DNA of 18,080 nucleotides from JBFIHZ01 sp041601535 (GCA_041601535.1 JBFIHZ010000042.1:1-18080); one strand, 5' to 3'; positions 1-7,900 are shown, counted from the stretch's first letter. The notes: a model not told the origin generated them from the sequence alone. Numbers and translations: made by a program.

Positions 1-509
1 AGGCTGGCCAGCCCCCAGTCACCCAGAGCCGCACCGTAGCTGTCGACCTGCGTGCTGGCGCAGTTGCCGTTGCCGACACCCGCTACCGTATGCGTCTGTG
101 GGCTGCCTATGGTTACCGGCGGATCGACGGTCGCGTCTGACGCCAGTTGCAAGCTTATGTCCTGTTCGCCCTGCTCCGCGGCCTTGATATACGCCGTCAC
201 TCCAGTGACTTCGGCATCAGCTGGCAGGTTGAAACCGAAACCCGAAACCAGGTTGGCCTTGTCCACTGCGCCCATATTGGAACAATTATTGTCAGCCAGG
301 CCGATGACGTTGCCGGGGTTGCTCCAGTCACCGTCCGAGTCGCCCGCATAACCCGCCTGTATACTTGAGAATTCCAGGCCGGCCATGGCCGTGGCGGAAG
401 TCAGAAAAGCCAGCAGTGCTGCCAGCCAAACCCATGATTTTTTTCGTGACACGCAGGACAAAGACGGCCGGCCGTCCCTGCCTTGACCCTCTGGTTTTGA
501 ACACCGCAT
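1..509 (-). CDS. Secreted protein, N-terminal part (gene runs off the left edge)
   Basis: About 169 codons are present and the C-terminus lies outside the window. I chose the ATG at 509 because a GGGGGAA Shine-Dalgarno sequence precedes it. The N-terminus has a basic stretch (SRKK, about residues 21-24), a hydrophobic core (WVWLAALLAFLTSATAMA) and a plausible signal peptidase I site after AMA. The n-region is long; an in-frame GTG at residue 20 (VSRKKSW...) would give a more typical signal peptide but has no visible ribosome binding site. The mature part contains the pattern DGDWSNPGNV...LVSGFGFNLPADAEVTGV...YIKA, then YGAALGDWGLA. This resembles a recurrent beta-sandwich module of bacterial surface and secreted proteins (W-NP-N...GFGF-IP...I-GI-V...DLWG). 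It is therefore probably exported or surface-located, with no enzymatic role visible. The frame is open throughout and the leader is structured. Confidence 0.7.
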   Translation of the reverse strand, partial: MRCSKPEGQGRDGRPSLSCVSRKKSWVWLAALLAFLTSATAMAGLEFSSIQAGYAGDSDGDWSNPGNVIGLADNNCSNMGAVDKANLVSGFGFNLPADAEVTGVTAYIKAAEQGEQDISLQLASDATVDPPVTIGSPQTHTVAGVGNGNCASTQVDSYGAALGDWGLAS

Positions 510-538
510 AGGAATATTTCCCCCGTTCAACCGTAAAT

Positions 539-638
539 ACCGGCTAGTAAAGCCGGTCAGGAATGCCCCGCAGCCACCCCCGTGGCAATAACGGGCCGAT
601 TAGGCCTGTTCCCTGGCTTAACAGTCGCATCCTTGCGA
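539..638 (-). promoter_or_regulatory. Structured 5' leader with four consecutive stem-loops
   Basis: Read on the minus strand, upstream of the secreted-protein gene, there are four stem-loops. The first is 625-638 (5 bp, TCGCA/TGCGA, tetraloop). The second is 590-610 (8 bp including one G-U, AACGGGCC/GGCCTGTT on the plus strand). The third is 573-586 (5 bp, GCCAC/GTGGC, 4-nt loop). The fourth is 539-557 (7 perfect bp, ACCGGCT/AGCCGGT), ending 30 nt before the start codon. Four hairpins in 100 nt just before a start codon suggest a regulatory leader. I could not match it to a known riboswitch class. There are only scattered similarities to GEMM-type (c-di-GMP) and B12-box sequences, and these are not convincing. 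Confidence 0.4.
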
Positions 639-926
639 TCTTCCGTCATCAGACCCTGCCTGACGAACAGCAACTCGTGTTGTAATACCCTGAAGTGTCG
701 ACGCTTGCCGCACTAATGTCAATACTTTCTATGGCTTAGCGCAGAAATTGACCACCACGTCATACTTTTCTCCCCGTTTCTCAAAAAAATGCCAATTCTG
801 GTTAGCATTACTCCGAAATTTCAGAATTCAGTATGTTGGCAAGCTAATTATCGCCGCGAACCCACAAACCGCTGTGCCGCGTGATCCGAACGAGCAGATA
901 GGTAGCATGTATTGCCTTAAAATCCT
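639..926. other. Intergenic stretch with no recognisable gene
   Basis: Between the structured leader and the end of the transposase remnant I find no open frame with recognisable protein similarity, no RNA gene and no clear repeat. It should contain the original downstream end of the IS91-like element (the oriIS side), but I could not identify a terminus by eye. Confidence 0.4.
694..722 (-). promoter_or_regulatory. Possible promoter of the secreted-protein gene
   Basis: A perfect -35 hexamer TTGACA lies on the minus strand at 722-717. A 17-nt spacer leads to GACACT (699-694), a poor -10 (3 of 6 matches). The transcript would include the whole structured leader. The support is the -35 and the spacing only. 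Confidence 0.25.
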
Positions 927-1450
927 TCAAGCAATCTGGCCATTGGCGGGACTCTGCATGCTGGCAGCAAGGCAGTCACTCCAGCAAATTTCTTGCCATT
1001 TAAGGTGAGCAAACATTTTCACGATGACGACAGGCTCTTCAATATTGAAGATGATCCTGACATTACCACCGCACTTATCACAGGTTTCGATATCAATATT
1101 AAATACGCGTTTCAATCACTTTGCCCAGGTTATTGCAGCCCGTTTCCCGGCAGTGGTTTGGTCGGCCCCATAACTGAGTGGCGCCTGCTTTACGTTTGAC
1201 TCGTTTGGCAGGTGCTGCCTTTGCCCAATTCTTGCTTTTGGGTGCGAATGCACCGTGAAAGCGGGTAATCTCCACAATCGGCCAGCGTCTTTAAGGTCAC
1301 TGCCTTGCAACCTTGCTGCGCACCCAAAGCAATGCGGCAAGTAATCGAGCTTTCAAACAGGTGATTTTGCGGGTCTTCTTCCGAACAGGACACAGACGCT
1401 TGAGTCAGATAACCGTTTTCCTGCTATCAGCTTCACGTGCTCAAAGGCGC
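927..1450 (-). pseudogene. IS91-family transposase remnant, C-terminal part
   Basis: Conserved IS91-family C-terminal blocks appear in order on the minus strand but in several frames. From about 1415 there is ENGYLTQ, then ESSITCRIALGAQQG and AVTLKTL. From about 1280, in another frame, there is ITRFHGAFAPKSKNWAKAAP. In a third frame there is GKRAAITWAK, stop, LKRVFNIDIETC, then CGGNV...EEPVVIVK, ending at the stop at 927. The family normally reads TWAQRLKRVFNIDIETC, so the TGA at 1118-1116 replaces an Arg codon by one substitution. The block between TLKTL and RFHG (about 70-80 residues in the family) is deleted. The gene is therefore dead, with at least one deletion, frameshifts and a nonsense mutation. 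The same orientation and subgroup style as the remnant at 4380-4775 suggest the two are pieces of one element. Confidence 0.8.
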
Positions 1451-1539
1451 GCGGGCGGCGGACTTGTCCACCTATCGGGACAGGAGTGTCGGGGCGGCAT
1501 GGCCCGTTTCACGTTGTCCGGACCACCCCGGTGATGGCT

Positions 1540-3231
1540 TCAGGTACGGTCGAGCGCTTCGAGGCGCTGGCCGTAGTCGGGTTTGGGGTAGAGCCGGTTA
1601 AGTTTCGTCAGCGCCAGGCGCACGCCGTCGTCATCACCGATTTCGTCGTGGGTGGCGAGTTGCAGTTGCAGCCACTGCTCGCGCGGCACCTTGCCGTCGG
1701 CTTCCGCGCGGGCGATGGCCCGGTCGACGTAGCCGGCGGCGCCCGCGAAGTCGTCGAGCTGGTAGCGGGCCTGGCCCTGCAGCATCAGCACGTCGGCCTG
1801 CTCACCGTTCAAGGCTTCGAGCCGGTCCAGGTAGACGATGGCCTGGTCGTACTGGTCCAGCGCGAAATGGAGCTGTGCGATGGTTTTGAGGGTGGCGCCG
1901 TGCAGCGCTGCCTGCTCGGGTACGAGATTCAGGATCGGTTCGTAGTAGTCGATCGCCAGCTCGTAGTCCTTCATCAGGAAGGCGAGGTAACCGGAAAGAT
2001 TGGTGAGCTGCGCCTGCTCAACATCGCTGAAGGTCTCGGGGTCGAACGTGTCCGCCTGTGCTTCCAGCTCCCCGAGCAGGCCGGCGAAGGCGGTCCGGTC
2101 GGTGTCGTCCGTTTCGAGCTGACGGGAGATTCCCGCCTGGATGTCGCTCAGCAGGGCGTAGACCTCGGCCCGGAGTTCCGGGGCGGTGGACGGGGAGCCG
2201 GATTCGGCGCCGGCGTACGCGGCGCTGACCAGCACGGTGAGGGTGACGAGCAGGGTTCCCAACAGGCGGCGAACTGCGCCGCGGCGGTGATGTCTGAGCA
2301 TTTGGGTTCGCTCCTTGAGTTGTCTGAACGTGGGGCGGTAGGGCGCGTGCGGCAGCGGTCGCCGCGCCCCGACGGAAGCCAGCAGGGTTTCGCCGTACAG
2401 CCGCCGTGACGGGCGGTTGGCGGCGGCCAGCACGTATTCGTCGCAGGACAGTTCCTGGTCCAACTGCAGGGCTCGTTCGGCCACATAGGCGATCGGGTTG
2501 AACCAGAACACGCTGCGATACAGGCGCGCGAGGTAGAGCCAGGCGAGGTCGCGCCGGCGCAGGTGGTGGCATTCGTGGGCGACGATCAGGGCCCGCTGGG
2601 CGGCCGAGTAGCGGTCGAAGAAATCCTCGGGCAGCAGCAGGGTGGGCCGCAGCAGTCCCGTGACGGCCGGGCCGTGGCGGGAGAGGCGCAGGCAGGTGCC
2701 GGCCGGGATTTGCGGGCTTCCACCGGCGCTGAGTGCATCGAGCTGGACCGCCGTCAGCGGCTGGCTGGTGCGTTCGACGGAACGGGCGAACCGGATCGTC
2801 TGCCAGCCCAGCCGGCCGAGCGAAAGCACGAAACCCGCGAGCCAGATCGTGATGAGCGTCGTGGGGACGGTAAACAATGGCGCGGTATCAACGGGTGTAG
2901 GCGCGGCAGCGGTGGAGGCCGTGATCGTAACGACCGTACCGACGGCCTGGTCGACGAGTGCACCTAGACCGGGCAGCTCCAACAGGGGCAGTGCGCCAAC
3001 CGGCAGCAGGCGCGGCACCATGCCTGCGATCAAGGCGGCCAGCGGTGCCCACCACAGCGCGTAGGCGAAGCGCGCGCCCAGCCACCGGCCGACGGGCCGG
3101 CGCAGCGCCAGCACCGCGAGCAGCCACGCGCAGCCCGTGAGGGTGGCGGTGAGACCCAGGTCCAGCCACTCGGTCGCCCACTCAGTCGCCCACTCAGTCC
3201 CCCACTCAGTCACCCACTCAGTCACGTTCAT
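1540..3231 (-). CDS. M56-family (BlaR1-like) membrane metalloprotease with C-terminal TPR-like repeats
   Basis: The protein has 563 residues. The ATG at 3231 overlaps the end of the repressor gene by 14 nt and is preceded by GAGGAG at good spacing. Likely membrane helices lie at about 27-43, 52-74, 118-140 and 321-340, which is BlaR1-type topology. The cytoplasmic zinc protease motif HECHH is at 219-223, with the family's ELSCDEYVL block at 260-268. In BlaR1 and MecR1 the fourth helix leads to an extracytoplasmic penicillin-binding sensor. Here residues 350-563 form about four TPR-like helical pairs instead (for example DYELAIDYYEPILNLVP and QYDQAIVYLDRLEALNG). By analogy it should sense an envelope signal and cleave, or trigger cleavage of, the adjacent BlaI-type repressor; that is inference. 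The N-terminus has five TEWx tetrapeptides encoded by a 12-bp tandem repeat. The gene is more GC-rich than its flanks. Confidence 0.85.
   Translation of the reverse strand: MNVTEWVTEWGTEWATEWATEWLDLGLTATLTGCAWLLAVLALRRPVGRWLGARFAYALWWAPLAALIAGMVPRLLPVGALPLLELPGLGALVDQAVGTVVTITASTAAAPTPVDTAPLFTVPTTLITIWLAGFVLSLGRLGWQTIRFARSVERTSQPLTAVQLDALSAGGSPQIPAGTCLRLSRHGPAVTGLLRPTLLLPEDFFDRYSAAQRALIVAHECHHLRRRDLAWLYLARLYRSVFWFNPIAYVAERALQLDQELSCDEYVLAAANRPSRRLYGETLLASVGARRPLPHAPYRPTFRQLKERTQMLRHHRRGAVRRLLGTLLVTLTVLVSAAYAGAESGSPSTAPELRAEVYALLSDIQAGISRQLETDDTDRTAFAGLLGELEAQADTFDPETFSDVEQAQLTNLSGYLAFLMKDYELAIDYYEPILNLVPEQAALHGATLKTIAQLHFALDQYDQAIVYLDRLEALNGEQADVLMLQGQARYQLDDFAGAAGYVDRAIARAEADGKVPREQWLQLQLATHDEIGDDDGVRLALTKLNRLYPKPDYGQRLEALDRT
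3166..3225 (-). repeat. 12-bp tandem repeat, five copies, encoding TEWx
   Basis: On the plus strand the unit is CCACTC(A/G)GTC(G/C/A)C. It is repeated at 3166, 3178, 3190, 3202 and 3214 with one or two differences per copy. Because 12 is a multiple of three, copy-number change keeps the metalloprotease frame, adding or removing TEW(V/G/A). The first copy as transcribed (3225-3214) also contains the TGA stop of the repressor gene at 3220-3218. Confidence 0.9.
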
Positions 3232-3598
3232 CGTCGAGCTCCTCGACCAGGCGCCGCAGTTCGGCGATCTGCTGTTCGCTCAGGGGCCGGTTGCGGGCGA
3301 AGCACGCCACCAGCGGGGCCAGTTCGCCGTCGAACAGGGTGTCGACGAGTTCGGACGCGGCCGTGTGGCCCCAGGCTTCCTGTTCGATGCGGGGCGTGAA
3401 CTGCCGCACGCCGCTCTCGTCCTTGGCCGCAGCAATCGCGCCTTTGGCCTCCAGCCGGCTGAGTAGGGTGTTCACGGTCTTGCGATGCCAGTCCTTCTCG
3501 GCCGACAGCCGCTCGGTGATCTGCCGCGCGTTGAGGGGGCTGGCCTCCCAGAGAGCTTTCATAACGGCCAGTTCGGCATCGGTGATGGTGATGTTCAT
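3218..3598 (-). CDS. blaI: BlaI/MecI-family transcriptional repressor
   Basis: The protein has 126 residues, the usual length for BlaI/MecI. The N-terminal winged helix covers about residues 1-75: ITDAELAVMKALW, LNARQITERL, then DWHRKTVNTLLSRLEAKG, which matches the BlaI recognition-helix region. The C-terminal dimerisation part includes LVDTLFDGELAPLVACF and LSEQQIAELRRLVEEL. I chose the ATG at 3598, preceded by AAGGGAG. A longer frame to 3664 exists, but its extra codons are the operator repeats and the promoter, so it is rejected. The gene overlaps the M56 protease gene by 14 nt, the classic repressor/antirepressor pair. The two operators upstream indicate autorepression. The symbol is used in the family sense; a link to beta-lactam resistance is not shown. 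Confidence 0.9.
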   Translation of the reverse strand: MNITITDAELAVMKALWEASPLNARQITERLSAEKDWHRKTVNTLLSRLEAKGAIAAAKDESGVRQFTPRIEQEAWGHTAASELVDTLFDGELAPLVACFARNRPLSEQQIAELRRLVEELDDERD

Positions 3599-3618
3599 GG
3601 GCGTTTCCGCTCCCTTAG

Positions 3619-3634
3619 GACTACAACTGTAATC
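3619..3634. promoter_or_regulatory. BlaI-type operator 1
   Basis: GACTACAACTGTAATC contains the dyad core TACA-AC-TGTA (3622-3631), the hallmark of BlaI/MecI binding sites. It lies at and just after the predicted transcription start of the repressor operon. Confidence 0.8.
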
Positions 3635-3635
3635 C

Positions 3636-3664
3636 ATAAGACTACATCTGTAATCCATTGTCAA
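3636..3664 (-). promoter_or_regulatory. Promoter of the blaI-M56 operon
   Basis: On the minus strand a perfect -35 TTGACA (3664-3659) is followed by a 17-bp spacer and the -10 box TCTTAT (3641-3636, 4 of 6 matches). The start point would fall near 3629, inside operator 1, giving a leader of about 30 nt before the ATG at 3598. Confidence 0.75.
3640..3655. promoter_or_regulatory. BlaI-type operator 2
   Basis: GACTACATCTGTAATC has core TACA-TC-TGTA (3643-3652). It differs from operator 1 by one base over 16, and the centres are 21 bp apart, which is two helical turns. It lies within the spacer between the -35 and -10 boxes, so bound repressor would block RNA polymerase directly. Confidence 0.8.
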
Positions 3665-3777
3665 GCCGGTCAGTCTTCTGCATGCTGGGATTGCGCCTTC
3701 CGGTCTGCTGAAGGAACCCGACGTGTGGCCGGGGGTCGTAACTGCTTTCCAGCCTGATACGAAAGGAGCACGGCATC

Positions 3778-4347
3778 GTGAATGTGCAGTACTACACAGC
3801 CTCGAGCCTGGACGGATTCATCGCCACCGAAGACGATTCGCTCGACTGGCTGTTCCCGTTGGGCGAGGGGATCGACACCGGCTACGAGGCGTTTATTCGC
3901 GATGTGGGTGCCTTGGCCATGGGCTCGGTGACCTACCGGTGGCTCCTGAACCACGCCGATGAGGTCGAAAAAGAAACCGGCTCGCGTTGGCCGTATCACC
4001 AACCGACCTGGGTGTTCAGCAGCCGCGAGTTGCCGGGGGTCGAAGGCGCCGACATCCGCTTCGTTCGGGGGGATGTGACGGCCGTGTTCTCAGAGCTGCG
4101 TTCGGCCGCCGGGGGACGGAATGTCTGGATCGTCGGCGGCGGTGACCTGGCCGGCCAGTTTCACGACGCGGGGCTGCTGGACGAACTGATCGTCAGCGTG
4201 GGCTCGGTCACCCTGGGGCGTGGCAAGCCGCTGTTCCCGCGACGGCTGACAGACCCGCCGCTGCGGCTGACGTCGGCGCGCATGGTGGGCCCCGGTCTGG
4301 TGGAGCTGCGCTATGAAGTGGTTCGGAATTCACACGAACCGACATGA
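3778..4347 (+). CDS. Dihydrofolate reductase family protein (RibD C-terminal-like)
   Basis: The protein has 189 residues. It starts with GTG at 3778, preceded by AAAGGAG with a 9-nt spacer. The fold is indicated by the N-terminal YYTASSLDGFIA block, the AMGSVTYRWL block (about 41-50), the WIVGGGDLAGQFHDAGLLDEL nucleotide-binding segment in the second half, and LGRGKPLFP, all in the order typical of the DHFR/RibD_C family. Such proteins are NADPH-dependent reductases of often unknown substrate. I cannot tell whether this one reduces dihydrofolate or confers trimethoprim tolerance. It is divergent from the repressor operon and shares the 180-bp region containing the two operators, so repressor control is possible. 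I see no strong promoter of its own. Downstream, similarity to the IS91 remnant resumes within about 30-40 nt of its stop. Confidence 0.85.
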   Translation: MNVQYYTASSLDGFIATEDDSLDWLFPLGEGIDTGYEAFIRDVGALAMGSVTYRWLLNHADEVEKETGSRWPYHQPTWVFSSRELPGVEGADIRFVRGDVTAVFSELRSAAGGRNVWIVGGGDLAGQFHDAGLLDELIVSVGSVTLGRGKPLFPRRLTDPPLRLTSARMVGPGLVELRYEVVRNSHEPT

Positions 4348-4379
4348 CCGGCTGCCTCACCCGCATCCTGCAGAGTAAA

Positions 4380-4775
4380 AGAGGAACAATAGCTATTTTT
4401 CCGTACGCTATGCACCTATTGCCTCATCGGCTGATGAGGCAGGACTTCGTCCACCAGCAGAACGGCACTATCCGCCATCCGCCTTGCCCCACAAATGCGG
4501 CAGAACCCGCATCACTTGCAGCTGAAAGCGACTAATTTTTCTTCGTGGCTAGACTCTCCGCGCTCCGTGAGATAGCCATGCTAAGGCCTTCCGCTCTTCA
4601 GGTATTCATCAATTTCTTTCGTTACACAGGCCAGCAAGTTCCGGTCTTGACTGGCCAACTCAACCTGGAGCGCAGGCCAATTTTCCCGAATCAACGGGTA
4701 AAGAATACTTGCTTCGGGCCGGTGACGCCGGTATTCGGGCGGGTGACAACATGCCAGTGCTGACGGAATAGCCAC
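4380..4775 (-). pseudogene. IS91-family transposase remnant, N-terminal part
   Basis: From the GTG at 4775 the minus strand reads the conserved N-terminus of IS91-family transposases: CHPPEYRRHRPEASILYPLI, VTKEIDEYLKSGRP, stop (TAG 4583-4581, where the family has Glu), HGYL, HEEKLVAFSCK, stop (TGA 4514-4512), CGFCRICGARRMADSA, LLVDEVLPHQPMRQ, stop (TAG 4418-4416, where the family has Trp). All of this is in one frame, so it is a transposase reading frame killed by three nonsense mutations. The zinc-ribbon cysteines are partly retained. Weak similarity (a FLFY-like stretch in another frame) continues to about 4375 and then stops. The HUH nuclease core that should follow is absent; the DHFR-family gene begins there instead. 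Confidence 0.85.
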
Positions 4776-4864
4776 AGGCTTGAACGAAATGTTTGCTTCC
4801 GTTCACCGTGCGGCCTGCTCCCGTATTTGTCGTCAGAGGATTACCCCAAACCGACGTAAGAACT

Positions 4865-4882
4865 CGTCGCAATGTTGCGACG
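4865..4882 (-). terminator. Hairpin downstream of icmF, possible terminator
   Basis: A perfect 8-bp inverted repeat (CGTCGCAA / TTGCGACG) lies 28-45 nt past the icmF stop codon. The run of U after it on the minus strand is weak (AGTTCTTA), so intrinsic termination is uncertain. Confidence 0.35.
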
Positions 4883-4909
4883 GGACTGATTTGTGCACAG
4901 CACAGCAAA

Positions 4910-7900
4910 TCACATATTCCTCCGATACTCTCCGCCGACATCGTACAGCGCATGACTCATGCTGCCGAGTGAACAAACCCTGGCTGCCTCCATCAGTGCC
5001 TCGAAGGTGTTTTTCCGCTCACGCGCCACCTGCTGTAATTTCTTCAGGCGTGGTGCCGCTTCGTCGGCATGCGTAGCACGGAAGGCTTCGACATTCGCCA
5101 CCTGCATGTCTTTTTCCGTGTCCGAGCTGCGCATCAATTCGATTTCCCCGACTTCGCCGTGTCCGTCGGGTGGCAGGAAGGTATTGACGCCTACCAGCGG
5201 CAGGCTGCCGTCGTGCTTTTTGCTTTCGTAATAAAGCGATTCTTCCTGAATCTTGCCGCGCTGATACATGGTGTCCATCGCACCCAGTACGCCGCCGCGC
5301 TCGGAGATGCGTTCGAACTCCTGGTACACCGCTTCTTCCACCAGGTCGGTGAGTTCATCCACGATAAAGCTGCCCTGCCAGGGGTTTTCGCAAAAGTTCA
5401 GTCCCAGTTCCTTGTTGATGATCATCTGGATGGCTACCGCGCGGCGCACCGATTCCGGTGTGGGCGTGGTAATGGCCTCATCAAAGGCATTGGTGTGCAG
5501 GCTGTTGCAATTATCAAACAGGGCGTACAGAGCCTGCAGCGTGGTGCGAATGTCGTTGAACTGGATTTCCTGGGCATGCAGCGAGCGGCCACTGGTCTGG
5601 ATATGGTATTTAAGTTTCTGGCTGGTGACGCTGGCGCCATAGCGCTCGCGCATGGCACGTGCCCAGATGCGCCGCGCAACCCGGCCAATCACGGTGTATT
5701 CCGGATCCATGCCGTTGCTGAAGAAGAAACTGAGGTTGCCGGCGAACTCGTCCACACTCATGCCGCGCGCCAGGTAGTACTCGACGATGGTAAAACCATT
5801 ACTCAGGGTAAAGGCCAGTTGGCTGATCGGATTGGCACCGGCTTCGGCGATGTGATAGCCGGAAATGGAAACACTGTAGAAGTTACGCACCCGGTGGTCG
5901 ACAAAATATTGCTGGATGTCACCCATCATGCGCATGGCGAATTCAGTGGAGAATATACAGGTGTTTTGCGCCTGGTCTTCTTTCAGGATATCCGCCTGCA
6001 CTGTACCCCGAACAGCAGAAATAGTATTCGTCTTTATTTTTTCGTACATCTCGGCATCGAATCCCTTGATGCCAATCAGCCGGTCAGAGGTAATGCCCAA
6101 CAGTGCCAGGCCCAGGCCGTTATTGCCCTTGGGCAGTTCACCTTCATAGTGAGGACGCTTCCTGCCTTCGAAATAGGCATCAATTTTCTTCTGAGCTTCA
6201 TCCCACAAGTTATTGTTCTTGAGATAAATCTCCACTTGCTGATCAATGGCGGTATTCATGAAAAAGGCCAGGATCATCGGTGCCGGACCGTTGATGGTCA
6301 TCGACACCGAGGTGGTTGGAGCACACAGGTCGAAGCCTGAATAGAGCTTCTTCATGTCATCCAGCGTGGCGATACTCACACCGGAATTGCCCACCTTGCC
6401 GTAGATGTCGGGCCGGGTATGCGGGTCCTCGCCGTACAGGGTTACCGAGTCGAACGCGGTGGACAGGCGTGCCGCCGGCTGCCCCTCGGCAATCAGATGG
6501 AAACGGCGGTTGGTGCGCTCGGGCATGCCCTCGCCGGCAAACATGCGGATCGGGTCTTCACCGGTGCGCCGATAGGGAAATACGCCTGCGGTATACGGGT
6601 AGCCGCCGGGCAGGTTTTCACGCATCAGGAAACTGAGCAGTTCGCCCCAGTCGCGGTCGCGTGGCATACCAATCTTGGGAATCTGTAACTTGCTCAAAGA
6701 TTCGCGAAAATTATTTCCTGTAATTTCCTTCCCACGAACCTCGTAGGAATAGCGCTCCGTGCGCAAGCCGGCCTTGCGTTCCGGCCAGCCGCGCAACAGC
6801 TGCAACGCATCCTCGCTCAACTCGGCCATGGCCTCGTTGTAGCGTTGCCGCAACAGCAACAAACTGCGGTCAAGCGCTTCACTTTGCTCGTCAGATTGAG
6901 TTAAGGAGGATTCTGAATAACGTTCATATTCTTGTGGTAAATCCGGGTCTTGCAGCGACTTCAGAGATTCAAAGTAATTCTGTGCCGCACTGGCGGCATC
7001 TGCCTGGCGGCGAATATCTTCGTTTACTGCCCGGCCGGCTTCAGCGATTTCAGCCAGGTAACGCTGACGGTTACCCGGGATCAGCACGGTGGCCTTTGGC
7101 TCTTTCAGCGAGGTATCCAGATTGCACGACCAGTCTGCTTCCGGCAACTGCAGTTTGTGCTGCAATAATCGGCATAAATTACTGAACATCCAGGTGATGC
7201 CCGGATCATTGAACTGACTGGCTATGGTGGGATAAACCGGCACCTCCTCATCGGCCATCTGGAATTCCAGCCGGTTGCGCTTCCACTGTTTGCGCACATC
7301 GCGCAGCGCGTCTTCGGCGGCCCGCCGGTCGTACTTGTTCAGCACCACCAGTTCGGCGAAATCCAGCATGTCGATTTTTTCCAGCTGGCTCTGCGCGCCA
7401 AAATCACTGGTCATGACATAAATCGGAAAGTCCACCAGATCGACGATTTCGGAGTCGCTCTGACCGATGCCGGCGGTCTCGACAATCACCAGGTCGAAGC
7501 CGGACGATTTCAAAAAGGAGATCGCGTCCTGCAGGATGGCCGAGGTGGCCAGGTGCTGGCGCCGGGTAGCCATGCTGCGCATGTAAAAGTTTTCATTGCG
7601 CAGGGTGTTCATGCGAATGCGGTCACCCAGCAAGGCGCCGCCAGTACGGCGACGGGTGGGGTCGACCGCGAGCACGGCGATGCGTTTTTCCGGGAAGTTT
7701 TGCGCGAAACGGTTCAGCAGTTCATCGGTCACCGAAGATTTTCCCGCGCCGCCCGTACCGGTTATGCCGATCACCGGGGCCTGCTGCCTGGCACCTTGCC
7801 ATTCACGGCGCTTCAGTTTCAGCTCGGCTTCACTGAACACTTCGTCTTCCAGCGCTGAAATCACGTTGGCAACGGTCTGGTCATTACTGATATCAATCTG

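Noticed and set aside
605..625. B12-box-like sequence (AAGCCAGGGAACAGGCC, minus strand) in the leader of the secreted-protein gene.
   Set aside because: Only the first half resembles a cobalamin riboswitch box, the rest of the aptamer is absent, and the downstream gene is not B12-related.
1486..2409. Long open frame (307 codons) on the plus strand.
   Set aside because: It is antisense to the M56 gene, a by-product of high GC in that gene, with no recognisable domain.
3599..3664. Longer start for the BlaI-type repressor (22 extra residues).
   Set aside because: The extra codons are the two operator dyads and the promoter itself; the family begins at the NITITDAEL region, and the ATG at 3598 has its own AAGGGAG.
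4421..4440. Perfect hairpin GCCTCATC-GGCT-GATGAGGC downstream of the DHFR-family gene, at first sight a terminator.
   Set aside because: It lies within the remnant transposase codons for LPHQPMRQ, a conserved IS91-family segment, and no U run follows. It is best explained as old coding sequence.
1460..4455. Near-identical short direct repeats GGACTTGTCCACC (1460-1472) and GGACTTCGTCCACC (4442-4455) near the cargo ends.
   Set aside because: They differ by an inserted base, and the right copy lies within conserved transposase coding sequence, so it is probably chance and not a target-site duplication.
5069..6340. Long open frame (423 codons) on the plus strand.
   Set aside because: It is antisense to the IcmF mutase domain, which is strongly conserved on the other strand.
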